Assembly: GCA_938009055.1 (NCBI GenBank)
Contig: CALLIO010000117.1
Coordinates: 1-35,321 of the forward strand
Source: an uncultured Altererythrobacter sp.
GTDB lineage: Bacteria; Pseudomonadota; Alphaproteobacteria; Sphingomonadales; Sphingomonadaceae
Reading direction: 5' to 3'
Length of the DNA: 35,321 nt
Part shown: positions 16,511 through 25,504 of the stretch, piece by piece
Position numbering within the stretch: the first letter of the stretch is position 1
Layout: every line of letters starts with the position of its first letter
Notes under the pieces: generated by a model
Told to the model about the DNA's origin: nothing
What the model saw: only the letters and a program-made list of their open reading frames with translations
Database searches by the model: none
Position numbers and translations under genes: made by a program

Positions 16511-19024
16511 CTAATAGAGCCCGCCCTGATCCTCAGCGAAGTTTTCTTCTTCCTCGTCCACAGTCTCGACCTGCTCGGGCTGGACGCGCCGCGCCTCGCC
16601 CCTGCCGCGCCTGATGAGAGCAAGAATTTCCTCGCGCTTGCTGGCGATAATATCAGCCACGGTTTCGCGTGGTGGTTCCGTATCAGGCTTGAAAGCTTCC
16701 CAGATAACGGTCGATTTCTTGCCGCCGGTTGGCCAGCCGTTGAGAACGCGCTTGCCCGAGCTTCTATCCACCCGCACCATCCGCACGCCCGCAGGGGCAA
16801 CAGCGGGCAGATCGGACCAGCGATCGCGCGATTTTTTGATCAGAGATTTGATGATCGGCGCCGCAATCGTGCCGCCTTGGGCATAGCCGCCCATATTGCG
16901 CGGCGTATCAAAGCCCACATAAGCGCCCGCAACCAATTCCTGCGTCCCGCCAACGAACCACACGTCCTTAGGACCCGTCGTCGTGCCGGTTTTGCCAAAC
17001 AATGGCAGGCCAAGATCATTGAGCACTGTTGCCGTGCCGCGATCCACCACGCCGCGCAGCATATGCATAATCTGGAATGCGGTGCGCGCATCCATCACTT
17101 GCTCGCCCGACGCGCCAAGACGCGGCATGGGCTGCCCGTCCCATTGCGCCATATTGCAACCATCGCAGCTGCGCTTGTCTGCACGGTAAATCACCTTGCC
17201 GCGGCGGTCTTGGACATAGTCGATCACAGTCGGTTCGTTGAGGCGTCCGTGATTGGCCAGCACGCCATATGCGGCGACCATTTTCTCAACCGTTGATTCC
17301 TCTGAACCAAGCGCCGTTGCGGCATAGGGATCCGCCTCGCCAATGCCGACATTCTCAATCGTTTTGACGACATTTTCCATGCCCGCCTTCATGCCGATCT
17401 GAACGGTCATAATGTTTTGCGATTGCTCAAGCCCATAGCGCAGCGGAAACTCGCCCGCGCGGCCGCCGCGAATGCACTTGTTACCCTTGGAGCGACCCTG
17501 GTAATAGCAATAACGCGAATTATCGATCTTGGTCGAAGGGGTCATCCCATTATCGAGACCGGTGGCATAGACAAAGGGTTTGATGGTCGAGCCAGGCTGA
17601 CGCATTGCCTGGGTTGCGCGGTTAAAGTCAGAGATGCGGTGATCGAAACCACCCTGCATCGCTAGCACGCGGCCATATTGCGGGTTTTGCACAAGCAATC
17701 CGCCTTGCGCTTCGGGCAAAGCGCGCACGCGGAAATTGTTGCCACTTGGGCTGACCGCAATAACGTCGCCCGCTTTCAAACGGTTGGGAAGGCCCACAAG
17801 CGGCGCTTCATCGCCATTGCTAAAGCCAATCGTAGCGCTCGGGCCAGAGCGTTTGGTGACGACACCAACGCGGTAATCCTTGTAATTGATCGCCTTGTTC
17901 GAACTTGCCAGCTGGCTTGCCCAAGGTCCGTCTTCGAAATTGATCGTCGCAATCGGCCCAGTCCAGCCGCGCCGCCCGTGATAGCGGAACAAGCCTTCGC
18001 GCAAAGCCTCTGCTGCAGCCGCCTGCATTTCAGGGTCGAGCGAAGTGCGCACCCATAGCCCACCTGCGTAAACGCTGTTGGGGCTATCATCCGCTGTCTC
18101 GCCAAACTTCTCGATCAGGTCGCGCCGCACTTCCTCAAGGAAATAGCCTGCGTCGACGACACGCGACTGGCCGCGCTGGGTCTGCAGGCCCAGCGGCATA
18201 TTGGCGGCTGCTTGCCGTTCAGCGGGCGTGATGAAGCCATTTGCTTGCATTTGCGCGAGCACAAAGTCGCGCCGTTCAAGCGCAGATTCTTCGTTTTGCT
18301 TGCGGCCGTAACGCTCTGGCGCTTTAGGCAGGATCGCGAGGAACGCCATCTCGTGCAATTCCAGATCGCCCACATCCTTGTTGAAGTAAGCGCGGCTGGC
18401 AGCCTGAACCCCAAAGCTGCGGCGTCCCAGAGGAATTTCGTTGAGGTAAAGCTCAAGGATTTCTTCCTTGCTCATCACCCCTTCGATCCGGCCAGCAAGC
18501 ACCATCTCTTTCAGCTTGCGGGTGACCGAATATTCATCACCAAGTAGCAGGTTTTTGGCCACCTGCTGGGTAATGGTAGAGCCGCCCACTGCGCGCTCGC
18601 CCGAACCGAATTTGCTGACGTAATCTAAGACGGCATTGACGGTACCGGGAAAATCGACGCCGCCGTGGCTGAAGAAGGTTTTGTCCTCTGCAGACAAATA
18701 CGCCTCAACCAAGGGTTGGGGAAAATCGGGATATTGCAGCTGAACGCGCCGTTCGCGCGCATAAGAATGGACGATATCGCCATCAATCCCGCGCACAACG
18801 GTTGGTAGGGGTGTTTCGTAATCGACCAGGCTTTCCGCATCGGGCAGATCGCGGGTCAGGAACACCCAGATCAGCGCCCATGCGATGATAAGCAAGATGA
18901 TGGCATAGACTGCCCAGCGCACCAGCCGATAGCTGCGCCAAGTGGCTCTGAGCCGCTCAAATGCTTCGCCCGAATGGCGGATCAGGCTGAAGCGTGAACC
19001 CGAAGTGCTTGTCGTATCATTCAT
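16511..19024 (-). CDS. mrcA: Penicillin-binding protein 1A (bifunctional class A)
   Basis: A class A PBP that polymerises glycan strands and crosslinks peptides in the periplasm. The 837-residue protein has a short cytoplasmic tail, one membrane anchor (residues 36-56) and a glycosyltransferase domain with catalytic Glu113 in SAEDKTFFSHGG and GGSTITQQVAKN. The transpeptidase domain has the motifs STIK (479-482, nucleophile Ser479), SQN (535-537) and KTGT (678-681). The C-terminus is a charged Glu/Arg-rich tail. It lies 55 bp after the amidase gene on the same strand and upstream of prfB, an arrangement I recall as common in alphaproteobacteria. Confidence 0.96.
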   Translation of the reverse strand: MNDTTSTSGSRFSLIRHSGEAFERLRATWRSYRLVRWAVYAIILLIIAWALIWVFLTRDLPDAESLVDYETPLPTVVRGIDGDIVHSYARERRVQLQYPDFPQPLVEAYLSAEDKTFFSHGGVDFPGTVNAVLDYVSKFGSGERAVGGSTITQQVAKNLLLGDEYSVTRKLKEMVLAGRIEGVMSKEEILELYLNEIPLGRRSFGVQAASRAYFNKDVGDLELHEMAFLAILPKAPERYGRKQNEESALERRDFVLAQMQANGFITPAERQAAANMPLGLQTQRGQSRVVDAGYFLEEVRRDLIEKFGETADDSPNSVYAGGLWVRTSLDPEMQAAAAEALREGLFRYHGRRGWTGPIATINFEDGPWASQLASSNKAINYKDYRVGVVTKRSGPSATIGFSNGDEAPLVGLPNRLKAGDVIAVSPSGNNFRVRALPEAQGGLLVQNPQYGRVLAMQGGFDHRISDFNRATQAMRQPGSTIKPFVYATGLDNGMTPSTKIDNSRYCYYQGRSKGNKCIRGGRAGEFPLRYGLEQSQNIMTVQIGMKAGMENVVKTIENVGIGEADPYAATALGSEESTVEKMVAAYGVLANHGRLNEPTVIDYVQDRRGKVIYRADKRSCDGCNMAQWDGQPMPRLGASGEQVMDARTAFQIMHMLRGVVDRGTATVLNDLGLPLFGKTGTTTGPKDVWFVGGTQELVAGAYVGFDTPRNMGGYAQGGTIAAPIIKSLIKKSRDRWSDLPAVAPAGVRMVRVDRSSGKRVLNGWPTGGKKSTVIWEAFKPDTEPPRETVADIIASKREEILALIRRGRGEARRVQPEQVETVDEEEENFAEDQGGLY

Positions 19025-19079
19025 AATTGCTGATGGCCTATAGCATGCTGGCTGAACCGCGCGCTACTGGATTTAGCCT

Positions 19080-19961
19080 CTATTCATCGGAAATTCTTGC
19101 GAAATAGATTGTGATCGCGCGGGCCATGACCTCGGCGAACTGCTTCTTGCCCTCTTCAGAGGTCAATCGCTGCGCATCAGATGGGTTGGTGATAAAACCG
19201 CTTTCAAACAATATCGAGGGGATATCGGGCGCGCGAAGAACCGCCAGAGCCGCCGCTCGTTGCGTATCGGGATGGAATCGCAGCTGCCCTTCTGCCTCGC
19301 GCACAATCAAACGTGCAAAGCCGCTCGAATCTTCCTGACTGCGGCGCTGCGACAATTCGACCAGAATATCGCTCACGACTTCGCTTTGTCCCTCGATTGA
19401 AACGCCGTTCAAGCGGTCGGCATCATTTTCGCGTTCGGCAAAGCGGGCCGCTGCATCAGAAGATGCTTCATTCGACAGCGTATAAATGCTCGCACCGCTA
19501 ACCGAGCGGACATCGCCAGCACTGTCGGCATGAATCGACAAAAACAGATCAGCGCCCAGCCTGCGGGCTATCTCTGGTCGCTCCTGCAAAACGATCAGTC
19601 TGTCATCATCGCGGGTCAAAGCCACGCGAATGCCGCCTTGCTTGAGCAATTCCTCGCGCAGGGCCAACGCAAGGCCGAGCACTACGTCCTTTTCCTGTAC
19701 CCCTGCCCCGCTTGCACCCGGATCGCGTCCGCCATGCCCCGGGTCGATCACCACCAGCGGGCGCGACGTATCGGGCGGGCCGGAAACATTTGGCAAGACG
19801 ATTTGCTCGTCGATAGCGGGCATCTTGAGCCCCACCACATAATCGCGCCCCAGCGTTGGAACCTCCAGCTTCTTGCCCGACACAGCATACGCGGCAAGCA
19901 CAGCAAGCGGCGCGATCACGAAGATCAGCACGATAAGCTGGAGGTGTCTAAGAAGCGACAT
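19080..19961 (-). CDS. amiC: N-acetylmuramoyl-L-alanine amidase (Amidase_3)
   Basis: A zinc amidase that cuts the bond between N-acetylmuramic acid and the stem peptide, typically during daughter-cell separation. The N-terminus is a hydrophobic signal or membrane anchor (about residues 7-28). The catalytic domain shows zinc ligands His76 (VIDPGHGGRDPGA), Glu90 (QEKDVVLGLA) and His144 (FLSIHADS), and the catalytic Glu253 (ILFESGFITN). The linker before the domain is too short for an AMIN domain, so it is smaller than E. coli AmiC. The frame begins at a TTG at 20000; I prefer the first ATG at 19961 (293 residues), although neither has a strong ribosome site. It is divergent from rne and precedes PBP1A. 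Confidence 0.92.
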   Translation of the reverse strand: MSLLRHLQLIVLIFVIAPLAVLAAYAVSGKKLEVPTLGRDYVVGLKMPAIDEQIVLPNVSGPPDTSRPLVVIDPGHGGRDPGASGAGVQEKDVVLGLALALREELLKQGGIRVALTRDDDRLIVLQERPEIARRLGADLFLSIHADSAGDVRSVSGASIYTLSNEASSDAAARFAERENDADRLNGVSIEGQSEVVSDILVELSQRRSQEDSSGFARLIVREAEGQLRFHPDTQRAAALAVLRAPDIPSILFESGFITNPSDAQRLTSEEGKKQFAEVMARAITIYFARISDE

Positions 19962-20406
19962 TACAAACCAGCGATAGATTGTTGCGACTAACAAACGCAA
20001 TATGGTTGCAGCGTGAAACCCACGATGCTAACAAGGTTGCTAAGAGAAATTTACACTCTTGGGCTGCATAAGGCACCTATTGGAGCTGAAATTTCCTTGG
20101 TTTGCGGCTTTTCCCGCGAATCCCGACAACAGGTTGAAGCAGTGATGAGAAGCCCTTTCCCGCAATCCCGCTCGCAGCGCCACACGCGCTCAGGGATGAT
20201 TGCGGCACAGGCAGTGCTGGACAGGATCAATCCGCAGCACAATCGCATCGCAGCAGACACAGTTTATTCGTCGCATGGCCAGAATGCCTGCGACAAAACC
20301 CTAAACACTGGCCTTACGGAATATGAATCGGCGGCTGGTTTACCAACATATGTGCGCCATCGCGAAGCAGGCTTGCCTGCCGCCCTTGGCGTTCGGAGAC
20401 TTATAA
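19962..20406 (+). promoter_or_regulatory. Divergent amidase/rne control region and probable rne leader
   Basis: This gap of about 445 bp is the longest in the window, and I see no convincing gene in it. It must hold the promoters of the amidase-PBP1A operon (minus) and of rne (plus). RNase E in other bacteria controls its own mRNA through a long leader, so much of it may be transcribed. Close to the gene are a hairpin with arms GCAGG/CCTGC (20367-20380) and a GGAG ribosome site at 20395. No -35/-10 pair stood out. Confidence 0.5.
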
Positions 20407-23157
20407 ATGGCAACGCGCATGCTAATCGACGCGCGCCACCTGGAGGAAACTCGGGTGGCGGTGGTCAAAGGCAACCGAATTGACGAGTTCGATTTTGAAT
20501 CGGCTGAACACAAACAGATAAAAGGCAATATATATTTGGCAAAAGTGACGCGGGTCGAACCCTCGTTGCAAGCTGCCTTTGTCGATTTTGGCGGCAATCG
20601 TCACGGCTTCCTGGCCTTTAACGAAATTCATCCTGATTATTATCAGATCCCGCAAGAGGATCGCGAACGTCTGCTCGCTGAAGAGGCAGAGGCTGCTGAA
20701 GAAGAAGCCCGCCTTCGCGCCGAGGAAGAGGACGAGGGGCACACGCCCGGCGATGAATATGATGCGGATGAGGAATCCGCTGAAGCTCTCGCAGAAGATC
20801 TCTCCGAAGATGGTGTTGAGGAAATCGACACCTCGGAAAAAGACAAGGTCGCTACCATCGAAGAAGGCACAGTCGATGACGATGCCGACGAAGATGATGA
20901 CGACGATTCCGACAGCGATGACGGCGATTCTGAAGACTCTGACGAGGAAGACGGCGAAAAGTCGGAAGACTCAGATGAAGATGATGACAGCAAACCGCGC
21001 CGTGGTCGCCGCCGCGGTCGCTCTGGACAGCGCGGACGCCGTCGTCAGGGCGGGAAGAATGGCCGCAAGGGCGGAAGCCGTTCGAAACAGGTCGACGAAG
21101 TGCGCGCCAAGCGCATGGCGCTTCGCCGCCGCTACAAAATCCAGGACGTTATCCAGCGCCGTCAGGTTCTGCTGGTTCAAGTCGTAAAGGAAGAGCGCGG
21201 CAATAAGGGTGCAGCGCTAACCACCTATCTCAGCCTTGCAGGCCGTTATACCGTGCTGATGCCCAACAGTTCGCATGGTGGCGGGATTAGCCGCAAGATC
21301 AACTCTTCCTCTGACCGCAAGCGTTTGAAGCAAGTTGTGTCCGACCTGTCTTTGCCCAAAACCATGGGACTGATCGTACGCACCGCTGGCATTTCGCGCA
21401 CAAAGACAGAGATTAAGCGCGACTTTGATTATCTCGCGCGGCTGTGGGACGAGATCCGGCAAAATACGCTCTCATCCACCGCCCCTGCGTTGGTCCATTC
21501 AGACAGCGATTTGATCAAGCGCGCGATCCGCGACATTTACAATCGCGACATTGAAGAAGTGATCGTCGAAGGCGAAGAAGGCTATAAATCGGCCAAGAGC
21601 TTTATGAAGATGCTGATGCCCAGCCATGCGCGCCGGGTAAAGGCCTATTCCGATCCTGTGCCACTGTTCCAGCGTTATGGCGCAGAGGATCAGCTTCGTG
21701 CGATGTATGATCCGGTCGTCCAGCTGAAATCGGGCGGCTATCTCGTCATCAACCCGACAGAGGCGCTGGTCTCGATCGACATCAACTCGGGCCGCTCCAC
21801 CAAAGAGCACGGCATCGAGCAAACCGCGACCGCCACTAATCTGGAAGCCGCGCGCGAGATCGCTCGCCAATTGCGCCTGCGCGATATGGCTGGTCTCGTG
21901 GTCATCGACTTCATCGACATGGATTACAATTCCAACGTCCGCAAAGTCGAACGCGCGATGAAGGATGCGCTCAAGAACGACCGTGCGCGCATTCAGGTTG
22001 GACGGATTTCGGGCTTCGGCCTGATGGAGATGAGCCGCCAGCGTCTGCGCACTGGTGTGCTTGAGGCGACAACCCGCGAATGTCCGCATTGCGATGGCAC
22101 TGGCCTTGTCCGCACGGCCTCCTCTGCTGGCCTATCGGCTTTGCGTTTGATCGAAGATGAAGCGGCCAAGGGCAAAGGCTCGATCATTGCGCTCGCTGCC
22201 TCGACCGAAGCTGCGATCTACCTTCTCAACTCAAAACGCGACGATCTGATCGAGATCGAACAGCGTTATGGCGTCAGCGTTCAGGTCCTGCCCGAAGGTG
22301 AGGACGAAGGCGCGAAGATGAGCGTAACCAGCTCTGGCCCACGCCCAACCGAAGCGCCCAAGTTTGAACCCATCGTCGATGACGACGACGATGATGATGA
22401 CATCGCGGACTTTGCCGAGGATGAGGAAGAAGACCGTCCGAAGAAACGCCGCCGCCGCCGCGGTGGACGCGGACGGAACAAGAACCGTGATCGTTCGTCA
22501 GAAGACGGCGATAGTGACAGCGATGGCGAAGATCGCGCACGCAGTTCAGGCGACGAACGCGATGCCTCTGATGACGGCGAAGACAAGCCTAAGAAGCGTC
22601 GCCGCCGTGGTGGTCGCCGGCGCCGCAAGAACCGCGATGAAGATGGCGCGGTAGAAGCGGAAGGCGGTTCGAGCGAAGAAGTGTCGGAAGATGCTGCGCC
22701 GGTCGAAGCTGACGGTGCAGATACCCAAGACGCAGCAGAAGAAACGCCTAAGGAAAAGCCCAAGCGCAAGCGCGCTCCTCGTAAGAAAAAGACCGAGGAA
22801 AAGGCTGAAGAGGCTACTGACACTTCTGAAGAAGCCCCCGCCAGTGATGCGGCTAATGATGCTGAGGCTGACGCCGAAGAAAAGCCTGAAAAGCCCAAAC
22901 GCAAACGGGCTCCGCGCAAGAAGAAGGCTGCCGAAACCGAAGCGCCTGCTGCTGAAAAGGCTGCTGAGGATGCACCGGCTCCCGCTGAGGAAAAGCCCAA
23001 GCGCAAATCGCGGGCAAAAACCAAGGCTAAGAAGGAAGCCAAGCCAGAGCTTGAAACCAAATCAGCCGATGCAAGCGAAGCGACTGAGGGCGATAAGCCT
23101 AAGTCGGGCGCAAAACGCGGCGGTTGGTGGCAGCGCACCTTTGGCGAAGGTGAGTAA
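20407..23157 (+). CDS. rne: Ribonuclease E
   Basis: RNase E is the single-strand endonuclease that starts mRNA decay and processes rRNA and tRNA. The 916-residue protein has the S1 domain split by an insertion at about residues 80-240: first very acidic (Asp/Glu runs), then Arg/Gly-rich. The catalytic aspartates are Asp458 (SIDINSGR) and Asp501 (VVIDFIDMD). The zinc-link cysteines are Cys559 and Cys562 (CPHCDGTG). After about residue 650 the tail is disordered, with acidic stretches alternating with basic patches at 679-695, 729-746, 784-795, 829-840 and 863-876. It closes with GGWWQRTFGEGE; a GWW motif at this place binds PNPase in Caulobacter. The start has GGAGA eight bases upstream. Confidence 0.97.
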   Translation: MATRMLIDARHLEETRVAVVKGNRIDEFDFESAEHKQIKGNIYLAKVTRVEPSLQAAFVDFGGNRHGFLAFNEIHPDYYQIPQEDRERLLAEEAEAAEEEARLRAEEEDEGHTPGDEYDADEESAEALAEDLSEDGVEEIDTSEKDKVATIEEGTVDDDADEDDDDDSDSDDGDSEDSDEEDGEKSEDSDEDDDSKPRRGRRRGRSGQRGRRRQGGKNGRKGGSRSKQVDEVRAKRMALRRRYKIQDVIQRRQVLLVQVVKEERGNKGAALTTYLSLAGRYTVLMPNSSHGGGISRKINSSSDRKRLKQVVSDLSLPKTMGLIVRTAGISRTKTEIKRDFDYLARLWDEIRQNTLSSTAPALVHSDSDLIKRAIRDIYNRDIEEVIVEGEEGYKSAKSFMKMLMPSHARRVKAYSDPVPLFQRYGAEDQLRAMYDPVVQLKSGGYLVINPTEALVSIDINSGRSTKEHGIEQTATATNLEAAREIARQLRLRDMAGLVVIDFIDMDYNSNVRKVERAMKDALKNDRARIQVGRISGFGLMEMSRQRLRTGVLEATTRECPHCDGTGLVRTASSAGLSALRLIEDEAAKGKGSIIALAASTEAAIYLLNSKRDDLIEIEQRYGVSVQVLPEGEDEGAKMSVTSSGPRPTEAPKFEPIVDDDDDDDDIADFAEDEEEDRPKKRRRRRGGRGRNKNRDRSSEDGDSDSDGEDRARSSGDERDASDDGEDKPKKRRRRGGRRRRKNRDEDGAVEAEGGSSEEVSEDAAPVEADGADTQDAAEETPKEKPKRKRAPRKKKTEEKAEEATDTSEEAPASDAANDAEADAEEKPEKPKRKRAPRKKKAAETEAPAAEKAAEDAPAPAEEKPKRKSRAKTKAKKEAKPELETKSADASEATEGDKPKSGAKRGGWWQRTFGEGE
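22756..23034 (+). repeat. In-frame repeats encoding KPKRKRAPRKKK-type basic patches in rne
   Basis: The peptide KPKRKRAPRKKK is encoded at 22756-22791 and again identically at 22891-22926 (residues 784-795 and 829-840). A diverged third copy, KPKRKSRAKTKAKK, begins at 22993. The DNA differs at synonymous sites between copies, so they have been kept at the protein level. Acidic Ala/Glu linkers of 33 and 22 residues separate them. They are probably RNA-binding segments of the degradosome scaffold. Confidence 0.8.
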
Positions 23158-23170
23158 ACTTTGAAGGCTT

Positions 23171-23213
23171 GAGGCGGGTTGCTTTTATACGAAGCGCCCG
23201 CCTCACCCTTTTC
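23171..23213 (+). terminator. Rho-independent terminator of rne
   Basis: Perfect 8-bp arms GAGGCGGG and CCCGCCTC, extendable by an inner GCTT/AAGC pair, lie 13 bases after the rne stop and are followed by ACCCTTTTC. It also lies just beyond the 3' end of the convergent methyltransferase gene. Confidence 0.75.
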
Positions 23214-23224
23214 AGCCTACCGGC

Positions 23225-23860
23225 CTAAGCTCCCGCTTTTCGGGCAACACCCCATTCATTCCAGCTGGCAAAGCGCGGCGCTTTGGGCAGATAGCCCTGC
23301 CCCATAGGCTCAACATCAAAGCCCCCGCCACGCAATGCTGAACCAATCGGACGGGTCAAATGGCATCCGCCCGCCAGCTTCTTCCATGTCGGCTCGATCC
23401 GGTCCTGCCATTTGGCGACCTTGGCATCGGGTGCGCGGCCATGTTCTAGGAAGAGCAAGCGACCACCCGGTTTCAAAATTCGCCGCATTTCTGACATCAC
23501 CTGTGCAGGGTCCTCGACCGAGCACAAAGTGAAGGTGCAGACCACCGTGTCGAACTGGCTATTGCGAAAGGGGATCGCCTCGCCCGCGCCTTCGCGAATG
23601 TCGGTTTTCCAACCCTTCGCCTCTGCCGTTGCGCGCGCTTGATTCAGCAATCCGCCATGCGGGTCGATGCCCGCAAAGCTTGAGATTGCCCCAGTATCAT
23701 AAAATTCTTGGTTGAGGCCGCCGCCGCAGCCCAATTCGAAAACGGCGCCCTTGGCCAAAGGCACGATCTGGCTGCGCCGTTTCATTATCTGACCCTGCCC
23801 GCAGGCAAAGGTGATCAATTTGGGCATGATCTTCGCATCATACCAACTGGCAATTCCCAT
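23225..23860 (-). CDS. Class I SAM-dependent methyltransferase (type-11, METTL7-like)
   Basis: A 211-residue methyltransferase with SAM motif I AVFELGCGGGLNQEFYD, motif II AGIDPHGGLLNQA, and FDTVVCTFTLCSVEDP followed by LKPGGRLLFLEHGRAP. The overall pattern, including the N-terminal WYDAKIMPKLITFACGQG, resembles bacterial relatives of METTL7-type enzymes; the acceptor is unknown. Two in-frame ATGs are possible. The one at 23860 has GGGAGAGGGA at good spacing and is preferred; the other at 23875 would add five residues. It is convergent with rne and follows the PLP-enzyme gene on the same strand after about 90 bp. Confidence 0.88.
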   Translation of the reverse strand: MGIASWYDAKIMPKLITFACGQGQIMKRRSQIVPLAKGAVFELGCGGGLNQEFYDTGAISSFAGIDPHGGLLNQARATAEAKGWKTDIREGAGEAIPFRNSQFDTVVCTFTLCSVEDPAQVMSEMRRILKPGGRLLFLEHGRAPDAKVAKWQDRIEPTWKKLAGGCHLTRPIGSALRGGGFDVEPMGQGYLPKAPRFASWNEWGVARKAGA

Positions 23861-23953
23861 CGGTCCCTCTCCCATTGAAGCCTCAACAAGCCCGACGATT
23901 GGAAGAGCAAGCTATCACCAATTTGATGCTTGGCAACACGCCTTTGGAACAGA

Positions 23954-25420
23954 TTATTGCGATTGTGCCTTTATTGCCGCAGCAACTTTGCCAAGCTGCT
24001 CGGCCAACACTGCCTGAAGCTGCTCTGGCGAAAGCGCCGACCAAGCAGTGATCTGCGGCATGGAGAGCCCGATCCGCAAGGTTCCTGCCCATTCGCCGGC
24101 GACCCGTGTCGATTTAACTGGCTGGCCCAGTCGCAATCCAGCAGCTGCCATTGCACGGTAAGCGATCTGCGCTTCATCAAAGCTGCGCATATTGCGGAGC
24201 GAGGATACATCAATTGTGATGAGCGACTGCATCTCGATTGGATGCTCCGCCATCTCTGCTCGCCCGCCATCGGGGTGCGGCTCGACCATCGCAAGGCCAA
24301 GCGGCTCGACCACATGTTGCGCAACGCCGCGGCGAAATTCTGTGATGATGGCATCAATCTGTGCCGGGGCAATGGCCGAGAAACGCTCAAGCTCGAAGAT
24401 CGATGCTTCCAGACGTAGGGCAAGGCCAGGATTGCCGCTGTTTTCAAGCCGTTTTGCTCCAGGCCAATCTTGCGGCCATTCTGCGCGGCGGAATATCTTG
24501 GCAAAACCGGCTGGCAATTGCGGCGCCGCTGCCTGTAAACTCGCTGGCACAAGCGCAAAGCCGTTGAATGGCGGGCCGCCCATAAATTTCGAGCCGGTGA
24601 GGAACACAATCGCCTCGCCGTCCAGATATTCGCGCACCGCCTCGCCGGTAATGCGCGCCTGACACGCATCGATCACAAGCGAGAGCCGGTCGTGATAATG
24701 CGCGCGCAATTGGTCGATATTCTCAAGCGAGGGAAGGATCAGGCCCGTTTTCGAACCATGCACGACATGCAGCAATGCTTGGCGCCCATCCATCGCTGCG
24801 ACGCCCATCTCGATCCGCACCTGCTCGCAAATGTCACCGCTGGTGCGGACTTTACCCTCTAGGCAGCGCAAGGGAATGTCAGCCAGCGAGACCGGCCCCA
24901 GCCCCTCGACCGGCTGCGAAGGCTCGACAGCATATTCAAGCGCCGTTTCCTGCGCGAAATAGCGGCCATGGGCAGAATGAATGCACCCGCTGCCCACTTC
25001 ATCGGCACCCAGCAAGATATTGTGCACGCCCGCAGCGCTATGCGCCGCAGCGAAGCACAAAGCGATATATTCCAAATCCGTCCCTGACGGCGCAAAGATG
25101 ATCCCGGTGCTTTTGTCCAACCCGTAAGCCGCGCGAATTCGCGTGCGCAAATCTTCAAGCTGGAGCGCATAATCGCGGACATCGCTCAAGCTGCGCAAAT
25201 GGGCGAAAGCGTCAGCGGAAATATCATTCGCGGTCGAAGAAGCGAAGGCAGTGATGTCTCTTGGGTAAGGAGCGGAGAGATAGCGATTGAGGCCAGTTTC
25301 CGGATCGAGCGCGATCCGCGCATCGCCCCCGCCCGACATCAGCGCGATCAGCTCGCGGGACTTGGCATCATCGACAAATCCGGCGAGAGGCGCCGAAAGC
25401 GACAGATCAGCAATGGGCAT
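23954..25420 (-). CDS. PLP-dependent fold-type-I enzyme, function unknown
   Basis: The 488-residue protein has features of fold-type-I PLP enzymes (aminotransferase class V/cysteine-desulfurase-like). There is a phosphate-binding stretch FAPSGTDLEYIAL (about 109-121), Asp251 in LSLVIDACQARITGE for the pyridine nitrogen, and probable Schiff-base Lys278 in FLTGSKFMGGPPFNG. Its length exceeds typical class V enzymes (about 400) because of an N-terminal extension of around 90 residues. I cannot assign the reaction: transamination, desulfuration, decarboxylation and lyase chemistry all remain possible. The start ATG at 25420 has no good ribosome site. It is divergent, over 84 bp, from the ATP-grasp gene, which suggests joint control. 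Confidence 0.8.
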   Translation of the reverse strand: MPIADLSLSAPLAGFVDDAKSRELIALMSGGGDARIALDPETGLNRYLSAPYPRDITAFASSTANDISADAFAHLRSLSDVRDYALQLEDLRTRIRAAYGLDKSTGIIFAPSGTDLEYIALCFAAAHSAAGVHNILLGADEVGSGCIHSAHGRYFAQETALEYAVEPSQPVEGLGPVSLADIPLRCLEGKVRTSGDICEQVRIEMGVAAMDGRQALLHVVHGSKTGLILPSLENIDQLRAHYHDRLSLVIDACQARITGEAVREYLDGEAIVFLTGSKFMGGPPFNGFALVPASLQAAAPQLPAGFAKIFRRAEWPQDWPGAKRLENSGNPGLALRLEASIFELERFSAIAPAQIDAIITEFRRGVAQHVVEPLGLAMVEPHPDGGRAEMAEHPIEMQSLITIDVSSLRNMRSFDEAQIAYRAMAAAGLRLGQPVKSTRVAGEWAGTLRIGLSMPQITAWSALSPEQLQAVLAEQLGKVAAAIKAQSQ

Positions 25421-25504
25421 AGGCGCGTGTTCTCGTTTTCACCTTGGCAAATGCGACATCCGATCTCTATAGGCCGCGCTCCCATCAGGAAAGGCACTTT
25501 TGCA

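Noticed and set aside
20013-20483. Plus-strand open frame of 156 codons ahead of and overlapping rne
   Set aside because: It runs out of frame into the start of rne, has no recognisable motif or ribosome site, and covers what is better explained as the rne leader.
22756-23034. DNA-level tandem repeat or CRISPR-like array in the rne tail
   Set aside because: The copies differ at synonymous sites, are in frame and have unequal spacers; this is a protein repeat.
22281-23138. Minus-strand open frame of 285 codons, Ser/Arg-rich
   Set aside because: It is the reverse of the repetitive acidic/basic tail of rne; its low complexity comes from the codons on the other strand.
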